A stretch of DNA of 64,000 bases from G965227875 sp965227875 (lineage in GTDB: Bacteria; Pseudomonadota; Alphaproteobacteria; Rhizobiales; JAJFHC01). Within the stretch, counting starts at the first letter, position 1; every line of letters begins with the position of its first letter. The notes beneath the pieces are model-generated. The model worked only from the letters and a program-made list of their open reading frames with translations, made no database searches and was not told the origin of the DNA. Where the stretch lies: contig OZ245783.1 in NCBI GenBank assembly GCA_965227875.1, positions 3,348,001-3,412,000 on the forward strand, read 5' to 3'. Made by a program: the position numbers and the translations under genes. Below are positions 52,675-61,641 of the stretch, piece by piece.

Positions 52675-53721
52675 ATGCCGCCAATGACGGCCCGTGGTCT
52701 CGTGCTCTGCATTGCCGCCGTCTGCCTCGCGCTCGGGACGGCGCAGGCCCGCACGATCACGGATTCCGCGGGACGGGTCGTCGAAGTCCCCGACGTCGTG
52801 CAACGCGTTTTCGCGGCGGGGCCGCCCGCGTCCGTCCTCGTCTATGCTCTCAAGCCCGACGCGCTGCTCGGCTGGCCCCGGGCGCTGCGGGAGCGTGAGA
52901 GGCCGTACATCGCGCCGGCCTACCGTGATCTTCCCGAAACCGGTCGTCTGACCGGGCGCGGCGGCGAGGCGAATCTCGAGCGGGTCCTGGCGCTCAAACC
53001 CGATCTCATCGTCGACTTCGGATCCGTGCGGGACACCTACGCCGACCTGGCCGACCGGGTTCAGGCCCAGACCGGCATTCCCTACATCCTCGTCGACGGC
53101 CGTTTCGACAGGACCGCGCAGTCCCTGAGGCTTGTCGGGCAGGCGCTGGGCGTGCCTGAACGCGGCGAGAGGCTGGCGGCGGATGCTGAAGACACGTTCG
53201 ACCGGCTCGCGCGCGCGTTCGATGCCGTACCGGAAAACGAGCGGCCGAGGGTCTATCTCGCGCGGGGGCCGGACGGCCTTGAGACCGGTCTGAAAGGGTC
53301 GATCAACAGCGAGATCATCGAACGCGCCGGCGGCCGGAACGTTGCCGATGCACCGGGACGCCAGGGTATTGCGCAAGTGTCGCTCGAGCAGGTCATCGTC
53401 GCCGATCCCGACACGATCATCACATGGGACGAACGGTTCTTCGGTACGGTCTGGACGGACCCGCGCTGGGCCGGGGTCGAGGCCGTACGGCAAGGGCGGG
53501 TCTATCTTTCGCCGACCGCGCCCTTCGGTTGGATCGACCGGCCGCCTTCGGTCAATCGCCTGATCGGCCTGAAATGGCTCGCGGGCGTGTTCTATCCCGG
53601 AAAGTTTTCCGACGATCTCGGCGAAGTGACACGCGCCTTCTATCGCCTGTGGTACCATGTCGACCTCTCCGATGACGAGGTGACGAGACTCCTTGAATGG
53701 GCGAACGGACGCGCACCGTGA
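52675..53721 (+). CDS. BtuF/FhuD-type ABC transporter binding protein
   Basis: A 348-residue periplasmic binding protein of the siderophore/cobalamin/metal-oxyanion fold. Signal peptide ends near GTAQARTI; RTITDSAGRVVEVPDVVQRV starts the mature part; ETGRLTGRGGEANLERVLALKPDLIVDFGS is the hinge-proximal stretch. The first ATG (52675) and one nine bases on (52684) are both possible. The ligand cannot be read: iron chelate is the default call, but adjacency to a MOT1-type carrier makes molybdate or tungstate plausible, as in the MolBCA group. Confidence 0.88.
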   Translation: MPPMTARGLVLCIAAVCLALGTAQARTITDSAGRVVEVPDVVQRVFAAGPPASVLVYALKPDALLGWPRALRERERPYIAPAYRDLPETGRLTGRGGEANLERVLALKPDLIVDFGSVRDTYADLADRVQAQTGIPYILVDGRFDRTAQSLRLVGQALGVPERGERLAADAEDTFDRLARAFDAVPENERPRVYLARGPDGLETGLKGSINSEIIERAGGRNVADAPGRQGIAQVSLEQVIVADPDTIITWDERFFGTVWTDPRWAGVEAVRQGRVYLSPTAPFGWIDRPPSVNRLIGLKWLAGVFYPGKFSDDLGEVTRAFYRLWYHVDLSDDEVTRLLEWANGRAP

Positions 53722-54749
53722 AACCGGTCCGGCCGCGGGCGAGACCTGCCGCCGGAGCCTCGTTCTGGCTCGGCCTGCTGATGGCGGGGCTCGCCATCGC
53801 CGCCCTCATGATCGGACCTTACCCGATCGGGTTCGCGGAAGTCGTCGAGACGCTTTTCCGGTCGCTCACGGGAGGCGCGGCGGCCGAGGAAGGTTCCGCA
53901 GCCACGGTGCTGCTGTCGATCCGTCTCCCGCGCGTCGGCGCGGCCCTGCTTGTCGGCGCCGCGCTGGCGGCGGCCGGGGCGTGCTACCAGACGCTGTTTC
54001 GCAACCCGCTCGTCTCGCCGGACATTCTCGGCGTCTCCGCCGGGGCGGGACTGGGCGCCGTTCTCGGGATCTTTCTCTCCCTGCCCGTTGCCGCGATCCA
54101 GCTGATGGGATTCGTCGGCGGTGTCGCCGCGGTCACGCTTGTCGGGTTTGTCGCCGCCGCGGTGCGGACCGGTGACCGGACGCTGATCCTCGTGCTCGCC
54201 GGCGTGGTCGTCGGCGCTCTCACCGGTGCGGCCACGTCCCTCCTCAAGGTGCTCGCCGATCCCTATGACCAGCTTCCGGCGATCACGTTCTGGCTCCTCG
54301 GCAGCCTGGCCGGCGTCAAGTCGGAGGATATCCTGCCGGCCGCACCCGTCATCCTGCTTGGCGTCGTACCGCTCGTTCTGCTGCGCTGGCAGGTCAACGT
54401 TCTGTCGCTCGGCGACGAGGAGGCCCGGGCGCTGGGTGTGGAGGCGGGCAAGCTGCGCATCGCCGTCATCCTCTGTGCGACGCTCGTCACGGCGAGCGCC
54501 GTCGCGGTCGCCGGGGTGGTGGGCTGGGTCGGCCTCGTCATTCCGCATATCGCGCGCATGATCGTCGGGCCGGGTTTCGGCACGCTCCTGCCGGTCGCGG
54601 CGCTTCTCGGGGCAGGGTACCTGCTGATTGTCGACACGCTGGCAAGGACGGTTTCCGATGTCGAGGTCCCGCTCGGCATCCTGACGGCGGTCGTCGGGGC
54701 ACCCTTTTTCCTCTGGCTTCTGGCGCGCGGGCGAAGGGCCTGGGTGTGA
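53718..54749 (+). CDS. FecCD/BtuC-type ABC transporter permease
   Basis: A permease of about 343 residues with ten helices. RLPRVGAALLVGAALAAAGACYQTLFRNPLVSPDILGVSAGAG is the conserved N-terminal half and GLVIPHIARMIVG the coupling region. GTG 53718 overlaps the binding-protein stop by four bases (GTGA) and is preferred; an in-frame ATG at 53697 would overlap by 25. Works as a dimer with the ATPase encoded next. Confidence 0.92.
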   Translation: MKPVRPRARPAAGASFWLGLLMAGLAIAALMIGPYPIGFAEVVETLFRSLTGGAAAEEGSAATVLLSIRLPRVGAALLVGAALAAAGACYQTLFRNPLVSPDILGVSAGAGLGAVLGIFLSLPVAAIQLMGFVGGVAAVTLVGFVAAAVRTGDRTLILVLAGVVVGALTGAATSLLKVLADPYDQLPAITFWLLGSLAGVKSEDILPAAPVILLGVVPLVLLRWQVNVLSLGDEEARALGVEAGKLRIAVILCATLVTASAVAVAGVVGWVGLVIPHIARMIVGPGFGTLLPVAALLGAGYLLIVDTLARTVSDVEVPLGILTAVVGAPFFLWLLARGRRAWV

Positions 54750-55576
54750 CGGAGCGGGCGATCAGGCTAGCGGCGCACGACCTGGCGATCGGCTATCCCG
54801 GCGTTGAAGTCGGTTCCGGGATCTCGCTGCAGGCCGGGCCCGGCGCCGTCCTGTGTCTCCTGGGTCCGAACGGCTCGGGCAAGACGACGCTCTTGAAGAC
54901 GGTGCTCGGACTTCTCGCGCCCAGGGCAGGCGAAGTCCGGCTGGACGGCGCACTCCTGGCGACGCTTTCGCGCCGTGACATCGCGCGGCGCGCCGCCTAC
55001 GTGCCCCAGGCACATGCCGCGCCGTTCGCATTCGATGTGGAGCAGGTCGTGATGATGGGTCGGACCGCGCTGCTGGGCACCTTCGCCCAGCCGGGCGCCG
55101 CCGACAGGACGGCCGCAATCCGGGTGCTCGAGCGGCTGGGGATAGATCATCTCGCCGGGTCGGACTACACGAGGCTGTCCGGCGGACAGCGCCAGCTGGT
55201 TCTCATTGCCCGGGCTCTCGCGCAGGATGCGGCACTGCTGGTCATGGACGAGCCGACCGCTAGCCTCGACTTCGGCAATCAGGCCCGCGTCCTGTCGGTG
55301 ATATCCGATCTGGCGGCCGGAGGCCTCACGGTTCTGTTCACGACCCACGATCCCGACCACGCATTTGCCGTGGGGACGGACGTCGTGCTGCTCGACGACG
55401 GCCGCGTCGTGGCCGCCGGGGCGCCCGGCGAGGTGCTGACCCCCGGGACGCTTTCCGGTGTCTACGGCATCGAGGTGAGCGTCGAGCGTATCGCGGACAA
55501 CCGCACGGTCTGCGTGCCGTCCCTGGCACGGCAATCCGGACCCGTCACGGGCGTCGAAGGGTCGGTGGGGCAATGA
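54746..55576 (+). CDS. ABC transporter ATP-binding protein, FepC/BtuD type
   Basis: A 276-residue ATPase. Walker A GPNGSGKTTLLKT, signature LSGGQRQLVLIARAL, Walker B LLVMDEPTASLDFGN, switch histidine in FTTHDPDH. GTG start overlaps the permease stop (GTGA), so the three genes are one translationally coupled operon. It converges with a LysR gene. Confidence 0.92.
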   Translation: MTERAIRLAAHDLAIGYPGVEVGSGISLQAGPGAVLCLLGPNGSGKTTLLKTVLGLLAPRAGEVRLDGALLATLSRRDIARRAAYVPQAHAAPFAFDVEQVVMMGRTALLGTFAQPGAADRTAAIRVLERLGIDHLAGSDYTRLSGGQRQLVLIARALAQDAALLVMDEPTASLDFGNQARVLSVISDLAAGGLTVLFTTHDPDHAFAVGTDVVLLDDGRVVAAGAPGEVLTPGTLSGVYGIEVSVERIADNRTVCVPSLARQSGPVTGVEGSVGQ

Positions 55577-55597
55577 TGCGTGCGGCGTATATCTGTC

Positions 55598-56476
55598 TCA
55601 CGCGAGATCCTTCAGGGCGTCCGCCACGTCCTTCGCCCGGCCCGATGGGCCTCCCGGCAGGGTCCACGCCACGATTGCTCCGGCCACCGGCACCTTGACG
55701 TCGAACGGTGCGACGAGTGCGCCCGACGCCAGATGCCGTTCGGCAAGAGCGCGCCGCGCGATCAGGACCCCCGCGCCGTTGAGCGCTTCCTCCATGGCCA
55801 GCGCGTAGAGCGAGAAGACCGGGCCGCGCGGCACGAAGTCCTGGCCGGGCATTGCCGCGGCAGCCCAGTCGGTCCAGTCGTCGGCCCAGGCCGAGTCCGT
55901 GAGACATGTCGCTTTCCGCAGATCTGCAACCGTGTCGAGCGTATCGGCGAGTTGGGGGGCGCAGACCGGCAGGATCTCGTCGTCCGCAAGCCTCAGGCCC
56001 CGTTCCGGGATGTCGCGCGCATAGAACAGGCACAGGTCGAACGGAACCCGCTTGAGGTTCGGCGGCAGTTCGAGCGCCGTGACGGAAATGTCCGTCTCCG
56101 GCAGTCGCGTCCGGAGCGCGGGCAGGCGCGGAGCGAGCCACAGTTGCGCGAGGGCCGGCAGGGCGGCGACGTGAACCTTGTGCGGGGCGGCGTCCTGGCG
56201 AAGGTCGCGCACGGCGTCGCCGAGACGGTCGAAGGCGTCGACGAAACCCGGCAGGGCCCTGGCGCCCAGTGCCGTCAGCCGTACGCCGCGGGCGTGACGC
56301 TCGAACAACCGTCCACCCAGTTCGTCTTCGAGCGACTTGATCTGCGCGGAAACGGCGCCCGGCGTGACCTGCAACTCGTCCGCGGCGGCGACGAAACCGC
56401 CGAGACGGGCTGCGGCCTCGAAAGCGCGCAGGGCGTTGAGGGACGGCAGGCGGGGATAGGGCGGGGCGACAGGCAT
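55598..56476 (-). CDS. LysR family transcriptional regulator
   Basis: A 292-residue regulator of the GcvA-like branch. The helix-turn-helix is LRAFEAAARLGGFVAAADELQVTPGAVSAQIKSLE; the remainder is the two-lobe ligand domain. It is divergent from the SHMT-like gene with a 100-base gap that holds an inverted repeat, the classic layout for a regulator and its target. Confidence 0.92.
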   Translation of the reverse strand: MPVAPPYPRLPSLNALRAFEAAARLGGFVAAADELQVTPGAVSAQIKSLEDELGGRLFERHARGVRLTALGARALPGFVDAFDRLGDAVRDLRQDAAPHKVHVAALPALAQLWLAPRLPALRTRLPETDISVTALELPPNLKRVPFDLCLFYARDIPERGLRLADDEILPVCAPQLADTLDTVADLRKATCLTDSAWADDWTDWAAAAMPGQDFVPRGPVFSLYALAMEEALNGAGVLIARRALAERHLASGALVAPFDVKVPVAGAIVAWTLPGGPSGRAKDVADALKDLA

Positions 56477-56484
56477 GATTACCT

Positions 56485-56517
56485 CAGTTTATCTAAGCCT
56501 AATAATTCTGAAAACTG
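56485..56517. promoter_or_regulatory. candidate LysR site between lysR and the SHMT-like gene
   Basis: CAGTTT at 56485-56490 and its complement AAACTG at 56512-56517 flank an AT-rich core in the short divergent promoter. It is the only clear dyad in this gap, so it is the best candidate for the regulator's binding site. Confidence 0.35.
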
Positions 56518-56576
56518 GTTTGCGATCCAGCCCGGTTTTCCGCAAGACTGCGCACAACGAGATCAGGAGACCCGAC

Positions 56577-57899
56577 ATGACGGCACATGACATGCGCCCC
56601 TGGTTGCCCGACGTGGCGGCCGAACGAATTGACTCTATCACCGCGCGTGTCCGCCACGCGGATGCGGATACGCTCACTGCCCGCATCTTCGAACTTGCGG
56701 AGCGGAACCGAGCCATCCACGAGCGGGACTGCTTCAACCTCAACCCCGCCACCAACATCATGAATCCGAAAGCCGAGGCCCTGCTCGCCAGCGGGCTCGG
56801 GGCGCGGCCGTCGCTTGGATATCCCGGCGACAAGTATGAAATGGGACTCGAGGCGATCGAGGAGATCGAGGTCATCGCGGCGGAACTCGCAGCCGAGATC
56901 TTTCACGCGAAACATGCCGAGATCCGCGTGGGGTCCGGCGCGCTCGCCAACCTCTACGCCTTCATGGCCACGACGCGGCCAGGCGATGCGATCATCGCGC
57001 CGCCGGCCTCCGTCGGCGGGCATGTCACGCACCACGAAGCCGGTTGCGCAGGGCTCTACGGGCTCGAGGTCCACAGGGCGCCGGTCAGCGCCGACGGCTA
57101 CACGATCGACCTTGACGGCCTTCGCGACCAGGCCCGGCAAGTCCGGCCGCGGCTGATTACCATCGGCATGAGCCTCAACCTGTTCCCCCATCCGGTGGCG
57201 GAGATTCGTTCGATCGCCGACGAGGTGGAGGCCTTCGTTCTCTTCGACGCGGCCCACCAGTGCGGGATGATCGCCGGCGGCAGGTTTCCCGATCCGTTGG
57301 CCGAGGGTGCGCACATGATGACGATGAGCACCTACAAGAGCCTCGGCGGTCCGGCAGGCGGCCTCGTGGTCACTAACGATTCGGACCTCGCCCGCAAGAT
57401 CGAAGCGATAGCCTTCCCCGGCCTGACCGCCAATTTCGACGTGGCGAAGTCCGCCGCCCTTGCGATCGGCCTCCTCGACTGGCGCGAATTCGGTCCCGCC
57501 TACGCGTCCGCCATGGCGGCCACTGCCCTGGCGCTCGCCGAGGCCCTGGCGGCAGAAGGGGTCCCGGTCTTCAGCACCTCGCGGGGCTATACGGCGTCGC
57601 ATCAATTCGCTGTCGAGGCCGCGCGGTACGGCGGCGGCCAGGCCGCCTCGAAGGCACTGCGCAGGGCGGGCGTCCTCGCCTGCGGGATCGGCCTGCCGGT
57701 TGCCGAAGTCGAGGGCGACGTGAACGGCCTTCGGCTCGGAACGCCCGAGATCGTGCGGTGGGGCATGACGGTGGAGGACATGCCGCGTCTCGCCGGGATC
57801 ATCTCTGGGGCGCTCTCGTCCAGCGCGCCCGAGGATCTGGCGAAGGATGTCGCCGCCTGGCGCGGGACCTTCGACAGGCTTCATTTCGTTCGAGGTTGA
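56577..57899 (+). CDS. serine hydroxymethyltransferase-like PLP enzyme
   Basis: A 440-residue fold-type-I PLP enzyme with the SHMT outline: LNPATNIMNPKAEALLASGLG, GYPGDKYEMG, EIRVGSGALANLYAF, FDAAHQCGMI with the PLP-binding Asp and His, and the Schiff-base lysine in TMSTYKSLGGPAGG. Housekeeping SHMT has THKTLRGPR at that place, so this is a divergent branch; an aldolase or alpha-methyl/hydroxy amino-acid specificity is possible. AGGAGA precedes ATG 56577. Divergent LysR control indicates a catabolic rather than housekeeping gene. The 190-base gap after it (57900-58090) shows only a small dyad, ACGGA-N5-TCCGT, and no gene. Confidence 0.85.
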   Translation: MTAHDMRPWLPDVAAERIDSITARVRHADADTLTARIFELAERNRAIHERDCFNLNPATNIMNPKAEALLASGLGARPSLGYPGDKYEMGLEAIEEIEVIAAELAAEIFHAKHAEIRVGSGALANLYAFMATTRPGDAIIAPPASVGGHVTHHEAGCAGLYGLEVHRAPVSADGYTIDLDGLRDQARQVRPRLITIGMSLNLFPHPVAEIRSIADEVEAFVLFDAAHQCGMIAGGRFPDPLAEGAHMMTMSTYKSLGGPAGGLVVTNDSDLARKIEAIAFPGLTANFDVAKSAALAIGLLDWREFGPAYASAMAATALALAEALAAEGVPVFSTSRGYTASHQFAVEAARYGGGQAASKALRRAGVLACGIGLPVAEVEGDVNGLRLGTPEIVRWGMTVEDMPRLAGIISGALSSSAPEDLAKDVAAWRGTFDRLHFVRG

Positions 57900-58090
57900 G
57901 GGGTGCCTTTCCGGTCCGGTATCAGGTCTGACACATTGTCTGGTTAATACGGGTCGTGACGGAGAACATCCGTGATGGCGGGTTTTCCGGAGCGCTCTAT
58001 CCGTTCAAATGGATTTCCTCGTCGGGCACCTGCACGCAGCTCAGACCTGGACGGACGGCTAGCGTGATGCGGCAGGAAGGAAACGCCGCC

Positions 58091-59134
58091 TTACGAGAAA
58101 TGTGTGACGACTGTCGCCCCGACCGACTGGAACGTGTCCATGCCCATGAGCGCTTCCGGCGCGTCGTCGAGGCCGATACGGTCTCCCACGAGGCGGGACG
58201 GATCCAGCTTGCCGGAACCGATCATGTCGAGCATAGCGCCATACCGGTGTGCCTGCATTCCATGGCTCCCGAGAACCTCCAGTTCCTGGCCGATGATCTT
58301 TGCCATCGGAACGCTCGCCGACGCGTGTTCGGCCAGCATGAGACCGACCTGAACGTGTCTGCCCCTCCGGCGGAGGCACTGGATCGAATTGAAGCAGGTG
58401 ACCGGATGACCCAGCGCGTCGAGTGAAACGTGAGCACCCCCGCTGGTGATGTCCATGATCGCAGCCGGCACGTCGGCGGCTTCCGCGCCGTTCACCGTCG
58501 CGACCGCGCCCAAGGTTCTTGCCAGTTCCAGCTTGTCCGGTGCGATGTCCACGGCCACCACGTTTGCGCCGATGGCATTTGCGATCATTACGGCGGACAG
58601 GCCGACGCCGCCGCAACCGTGCACGGCCACCCATTCGCCTGCTCCGGTTCGCCCCTGATCCACCACCGCACGGAACGAGGTCGCGAAACGGCAACCGAGG
58701 CTTGCGGCCGTGGCGAAGTCCAGGTCTTCCGGCAGGGACACCAGGTTCAGGTCGGCGTGATGGATCGCGACGAGTTCCGCAAACGAGCCCCAGTGCGTGA
58801 ATCCTGGTTGGAACTGGTTGTGGCAGACCTGCTGGTGCCCGGCGTGGCATTCGGGGCATGTACCGCAGCCACCGACGAACGGGACAGTGATCCGGTCGCC
58901 CGCCTTCCACAAAGTGACGTCCTTGCCGACCGCGGCCACCGTCCCGGCCAGTTCATGTCCGGGCACATGAGGCAACGTAATGTCCGGATCGTGCCCCATC
59001 CAGCCGTGCCAGTCGCTGCGGCATACGCCGGTTGCCTCGACCTTCACCACGACCCCGTGCGCGGGCGGGGCGGGGTCGTCGAGCGTTACGATCCGGGGGG
59101 CTTCTTCGAACTTCTCGAACAGTACGGCTTTCAT
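58091..59134 (-). CDS. zinc-dependent alcohol dehydrogenase
   Basis: A 347-residue MDR alcohol dehydrogenase. Catalytic zinc ligands are in GVCRSDWHGW and PGHELAGTV; the structural zinc site CGTCPECHAGHQQVC has all four cysteines. The NAD-binding turn is HGCGGVGLSAVMIANAIG. It oxidises a primary or secondary alcohol, specificity unknown. It is divergent from an Lrp-type regulator, which may control it. Confidence 0.92.
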   Translation of the reverse strand: MKAVLFEKFEEAPRIVTLDDPAPPAHGVVVKVEATGVCRSDWHGWMGHDPDITLPHVPGHELAGTVAAVGKDVTLWKAGDRITVPFVGGCGTCPECHAGHQQVCHNQFQPGFTHWGSFAELVAIHHADLNLVSLPEDLDFATAASLGCRFATSFRAVVDQGRTGAGEWVAVHGCGGVGLSAVMIANAIGANVVAVDIAPDKLELARTLGAVATVNGAEAADVPAAIMDITSGGAHVSLDALGHPVTCFNSIQCLRRRGRHVQVGLMLAEHASASVPMAKIIGQELEVLGSHGMQAHRYGAMLDMIGSGKLDPSRLVGDRIGLDDAPEALMGMDTFQSVGATVVTHFS

Positions 59135-59291
59135 CGCGGTGCCTTTCCAACAGCGGTCTTTTCCTCTTTCGGCGAAGCGATAGTAGCGTGTTTGAATGAC
59201 GGATCATTGCTATTATTGCGTCGAGATGCAGTTTTATGAGAAGAATCTGCCTCCAAAATGGAAAAATCCAAAGGAAAGGCCTCTTTGCGCC

Positions 59292-59759
59292 ATGGACCGC
59301 ACCGACATCAAACTTCTCGGCCTTCTCCAGGAAGACGGCCGGATATCGAACGTCCGCTTGGCTGAAAACCTGCACATGAGTGAAACGCCGTGCTGGCGAC
59401 GCTTGAAGAAGCTGGAGACGACCGGCGTGATCGAGGGCTATCAGGCCAACCTGAATCGCCGCCGACTTGGTCTCGGGGTGATGGCCTTCGTCCAGTTGAG
59501 TTGCGCCGAGCATGACCAGGATGCGACAGCGGAGTTTCAGCGGATCGTCCAGAACTGTCCCAATATCCTGACCTGCCACAATACGACCGGGGATGACGAT
59601 TATCTTCTGGTTGCCGTTGCGCGGGACCTGGACGACTACAGCCATTTCGTCGAAACCGTTTTACGCCGGCTTCCGGGGGTAACCGGTATCCGTTCGAACC
59701 TGTCTCTTCGGGAAGTCAAATCCTCGACCAGACTTCCCCTTGAAAACCTGATCTCCTGA
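59292..59759 (+). CDS. Lrp/AsnC family transcriptional regulator
   Basis: A 155-residue feast/famine regulator with RLAENLHMSETPCWRRLKKLETTGVI as the helix-turn-helix and TCHNTTGDDDYLLVAVARD in the ligand domain. ATG 59292 opens the conserved MDRTDIKLL start; purine-rich AAGGAAAGG lies about 12 bases before. It is divergent from the alcohol dehydrogenase across an AT-rich gap of 157 bases and probably regulates it. Confidence 0.9.
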   Translation: MDRTDIKLLGLLQEDGRISNVRLAENLHMSETPCWRRLKKLETTGVIEGYQANLNRRRLGLGVMAFVQLSCAEHDQDATAEFQRIVQNCPNILTCHNTTGDDDYLLVAVARDLDDYSHFVETVLRRLPGVTGIRSNLSLREVKSSTRLPLENLIS

Positions 59760-59891
59760 CAACGACGCACCGGGCGGGTGCCGGCGCCTTTCCGGTCCTT
59801 GTCAGTCGGGAAACCTGGCGGTGAGCAGAACTGCGGGGATGCCGGCCATCGGGAACGAAATCATCCACGGTGAGTTTACGGCTTGTGCAAA

Positions 59892-59916
59892 TTGACACTT
59901 GTAGTATGAGTGTCAA
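59892..59916. promoter_or_regulatory. TetR-type operator before the efflux operon
   Basis: TTGACACT-N9-AGTGTCAA is a perfect inverted repeat with eight-base arms, ending 31 bases before the TetR start. TTGACA in the left arm could also serve as a -35 element, so a bound repressor would block the promoter. The rest of the 59760-59947 gap shows no gene. Confidence 0.7.
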
Positions 59917-59947
59917 AATTCTTCATCGCTGAATCAAGATCCCCTCT

Positions 59948-60538
59948 ATGTTGGACACGGAACGGACATTGCTCGACGCCGCCTTGCGCGTGTTCTCGCG
60001 CTACGGCGTCAAGCGCACCAGCATGAGCGATCTCTGCGAGGAAGCCGGCGTCTCGCGCCAGACCTTCTACAACAACTACCGCAACAAGGATGACATCCTG
60101 CGCGCGCTGATCCGCGCCTATACCGAGAACGCGCTCGAAGAGATTGCCGAGGGGCGCAGGACGAGGACCGGGCTCGCCGATCTCCTCGACCTGGTGTTCG
60201 ACCGTATGGTCGTCGCCGGGTACGACACGGTCGCGCAGATGCCCAATGCCGAGGATTTCGTCGACGGTGTCCACGCCACGGGCCAGGACGAACTGGCCGC
60301 CGCGGGCGAACGGTTCACCGAGGTGATCGCCGACATCCTGACGCCCTACGCCGCTGCATTGTCCGAGGCCGGGATGGACGTGGCGGGCCTTGCCGATTTC
60401 GTGCAACGCTCGGCCAAGGCCGCCGGTCGGAACGCGCGCGACAGGGACCATCTTCTCAAGCAACTGGCCACGCTCCGGCAGCTTTGCGTCGCCGCAGCGT
60501 CAGTCGCGCAAGGCGCCATCGCCGACCGCGGCAACTGA
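59948..60538 (+). CDS. TetR family transcriptional regulator
   Basis: A 196-residue repressor. The helix-turn-helix is VKRTSMSDLCEEAGVSRQTFYNNYRNKDDIL; the remainder is the helical ligand domain. It is first in an operon with an RND adaptor and pump, 19 bases before the adaptor, and a perfect dyad lies before it. Autorepression relieved by a pump substrate is the likely scheme. Confidence 0.92.
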   Translation: MLDTERTLLDAALRVFSRYGVKRTSMSDLCEEAGVSRQTFYNNYRNKDDILRALIRAYTENALEEIAEGRRTRTGLADLLDLVFDRMVVAGYDTVAQMPNAEDFVDGVHATGQDELAAAGERFTEVIADILTPYAAALSEAGMDVAGLADFVQRSAKAAGRNARDRDHLLKQLATLRQLCVAAASVAQGAIADRGN

Positions 60539-60557
60539 TAGACGAGGATACTTACCC

Positions 60558-61637
60558 ATGATCAGGTTTGCGGGCGGAAGGCCCAGGGACACCTCCTCGA
60601 GGCTTGGCGCGCTGTTGGCCTGTGCCGCACTCGCCCTCGGGCTTTCAGGCCAGCCTCTTCGGGCAGATGTCCCCGTCGTCAAGCTGACGACCGCGAGCGC
60701 GGGCGACGGCGAATTGCGCCGGGTCTTTTTCGGCAAGGTCGTGGCGCGGCAAACCGTTGACCTGGCGTTCCAGGTCGGCGGCCAGATTGTCGAGTTTCCT
60801 GTCGAGGAGGGTGCAACTGTGTCCCGGGACGCGTTGGTCGCGAGAATGGACGTGGAGCCCTTCCAGCTGGCGCTCGACGAGGCCAAGGCGCGAACCGCCC
60901 AGGCCGGGCGCACCGTCGACCGCTACCGGAAGCTTGTCGGCTCCGCGGTCGCTGAATCCAATTTCGAGGATGCGGTGACACAGGCCGAACTGGCCCAGAT
61001 CGCCCAGCGCAACGCCGAACGCTCGCTGAAGAACGCCACGCTGCTCGCGCCCTTCGACGCCATCGTCGCGGCACGGCTGGTACCGAACTTCTCGACCGTG
61101 AGCGCGGGCACCCCGGTGGTGCGGCTGCACGACATGTCGGATCTCCGCATCGATATCGACGTCCCCGAGACCCTGTTCCAGAGGGCCGGACATGATCCTG
61201 ACGTGACCCTGACCGCGCAGTTTCCAGCAAGCGACAGGACGTATCCGCTCGAGGTCCGTGAATTCAACGCCGAGACCTCGCAGGTCGGCCAGACCTATCG
61301 CCTGACCCTGGGCATGGCGGTGCCGCAGGACATGATCGTGCTGCCGGGGTCTTCGGCCAAGGTGACCGCAGTCCTGAAGACCGGGAAACGGCGCATCGAG
61401 CTGCCCGCGTCGGCCATCGTGATCGGCAATGATCGCAAGACGAGCGTGATGGTATTTCAGCCTGCCGGGGCCAAGACCGGCAAGGTCGTCGACACCCCCG
61501 TCGAGATCGCCGCGACCGACCGCGGCACCGTGGAGGTGACGGCGGGACTTGAGGTTGGCCAGGAGGTGGTCGCCGTCGGCGCGGACCAGCTCGAAGACGG
61601 CGCGGAAGTGCGCCGCTTCACCGGCTTTGGCGACTGA
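60558..61637 (+). CDS. RND efflux periplasmic adaptor subunit
   Basis: A 359-residue membrane-fusion protein. The signal peptide ends near PLRADVP. The lipoyl-like domain has DLAFQVGGQIVEFPVEEGATVSRDALVARMD; a short helical hairpin follows, then LLAPFDAIVAARLVPNFSTVSAGTPVVRL and beta-barrel domains. It links the inner-membrane pump to an outer-membrane channel, whose gene is not in the window. No lipobox cysteine is seen. Confidence 0.92.
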   Translation: MIRFAGGRPRDTSSRLGALLACAALALGLSGQPLRADVPVVKLTTASAGDGELRRVFFGKVVARQTVDLAFQVGGQIVEFPVEEGATVSRDALVARMDVEPFQLALDEAKARTAQAGRTVDRYRKLVGSAVAESNFEDAVTQAELAQIAQRNAERSLKNATLLAPFDAIVAARLVPNFSTVSAGTPVVRLHDMSDLRIDIDVPETLFQRAGHDPDVTLTAQFPASDRTYPLEVREFNAETSQVGQTYRLTLGMAVPQDMIVLPGSSAKVTAVLKTGKRRIELPASAIVIGNDRKTSVMVFQPAGAKTGKVVDTPVEIAATDRGTVEVTAGLEVGQEVVAVGADQLEDGAEVRRFTGFGD

Positions 61638-61641
61638 TCCC

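Noticed and set aside
57956..58426. 156-codon plus-strand frame between the SHMT-like and alcohol dehydrogenase genes
   Set aside because: Most of it is antisense to the dehydrogenase 3' end. The part in the gap shows no ribosome site or conserved-looking sequence.
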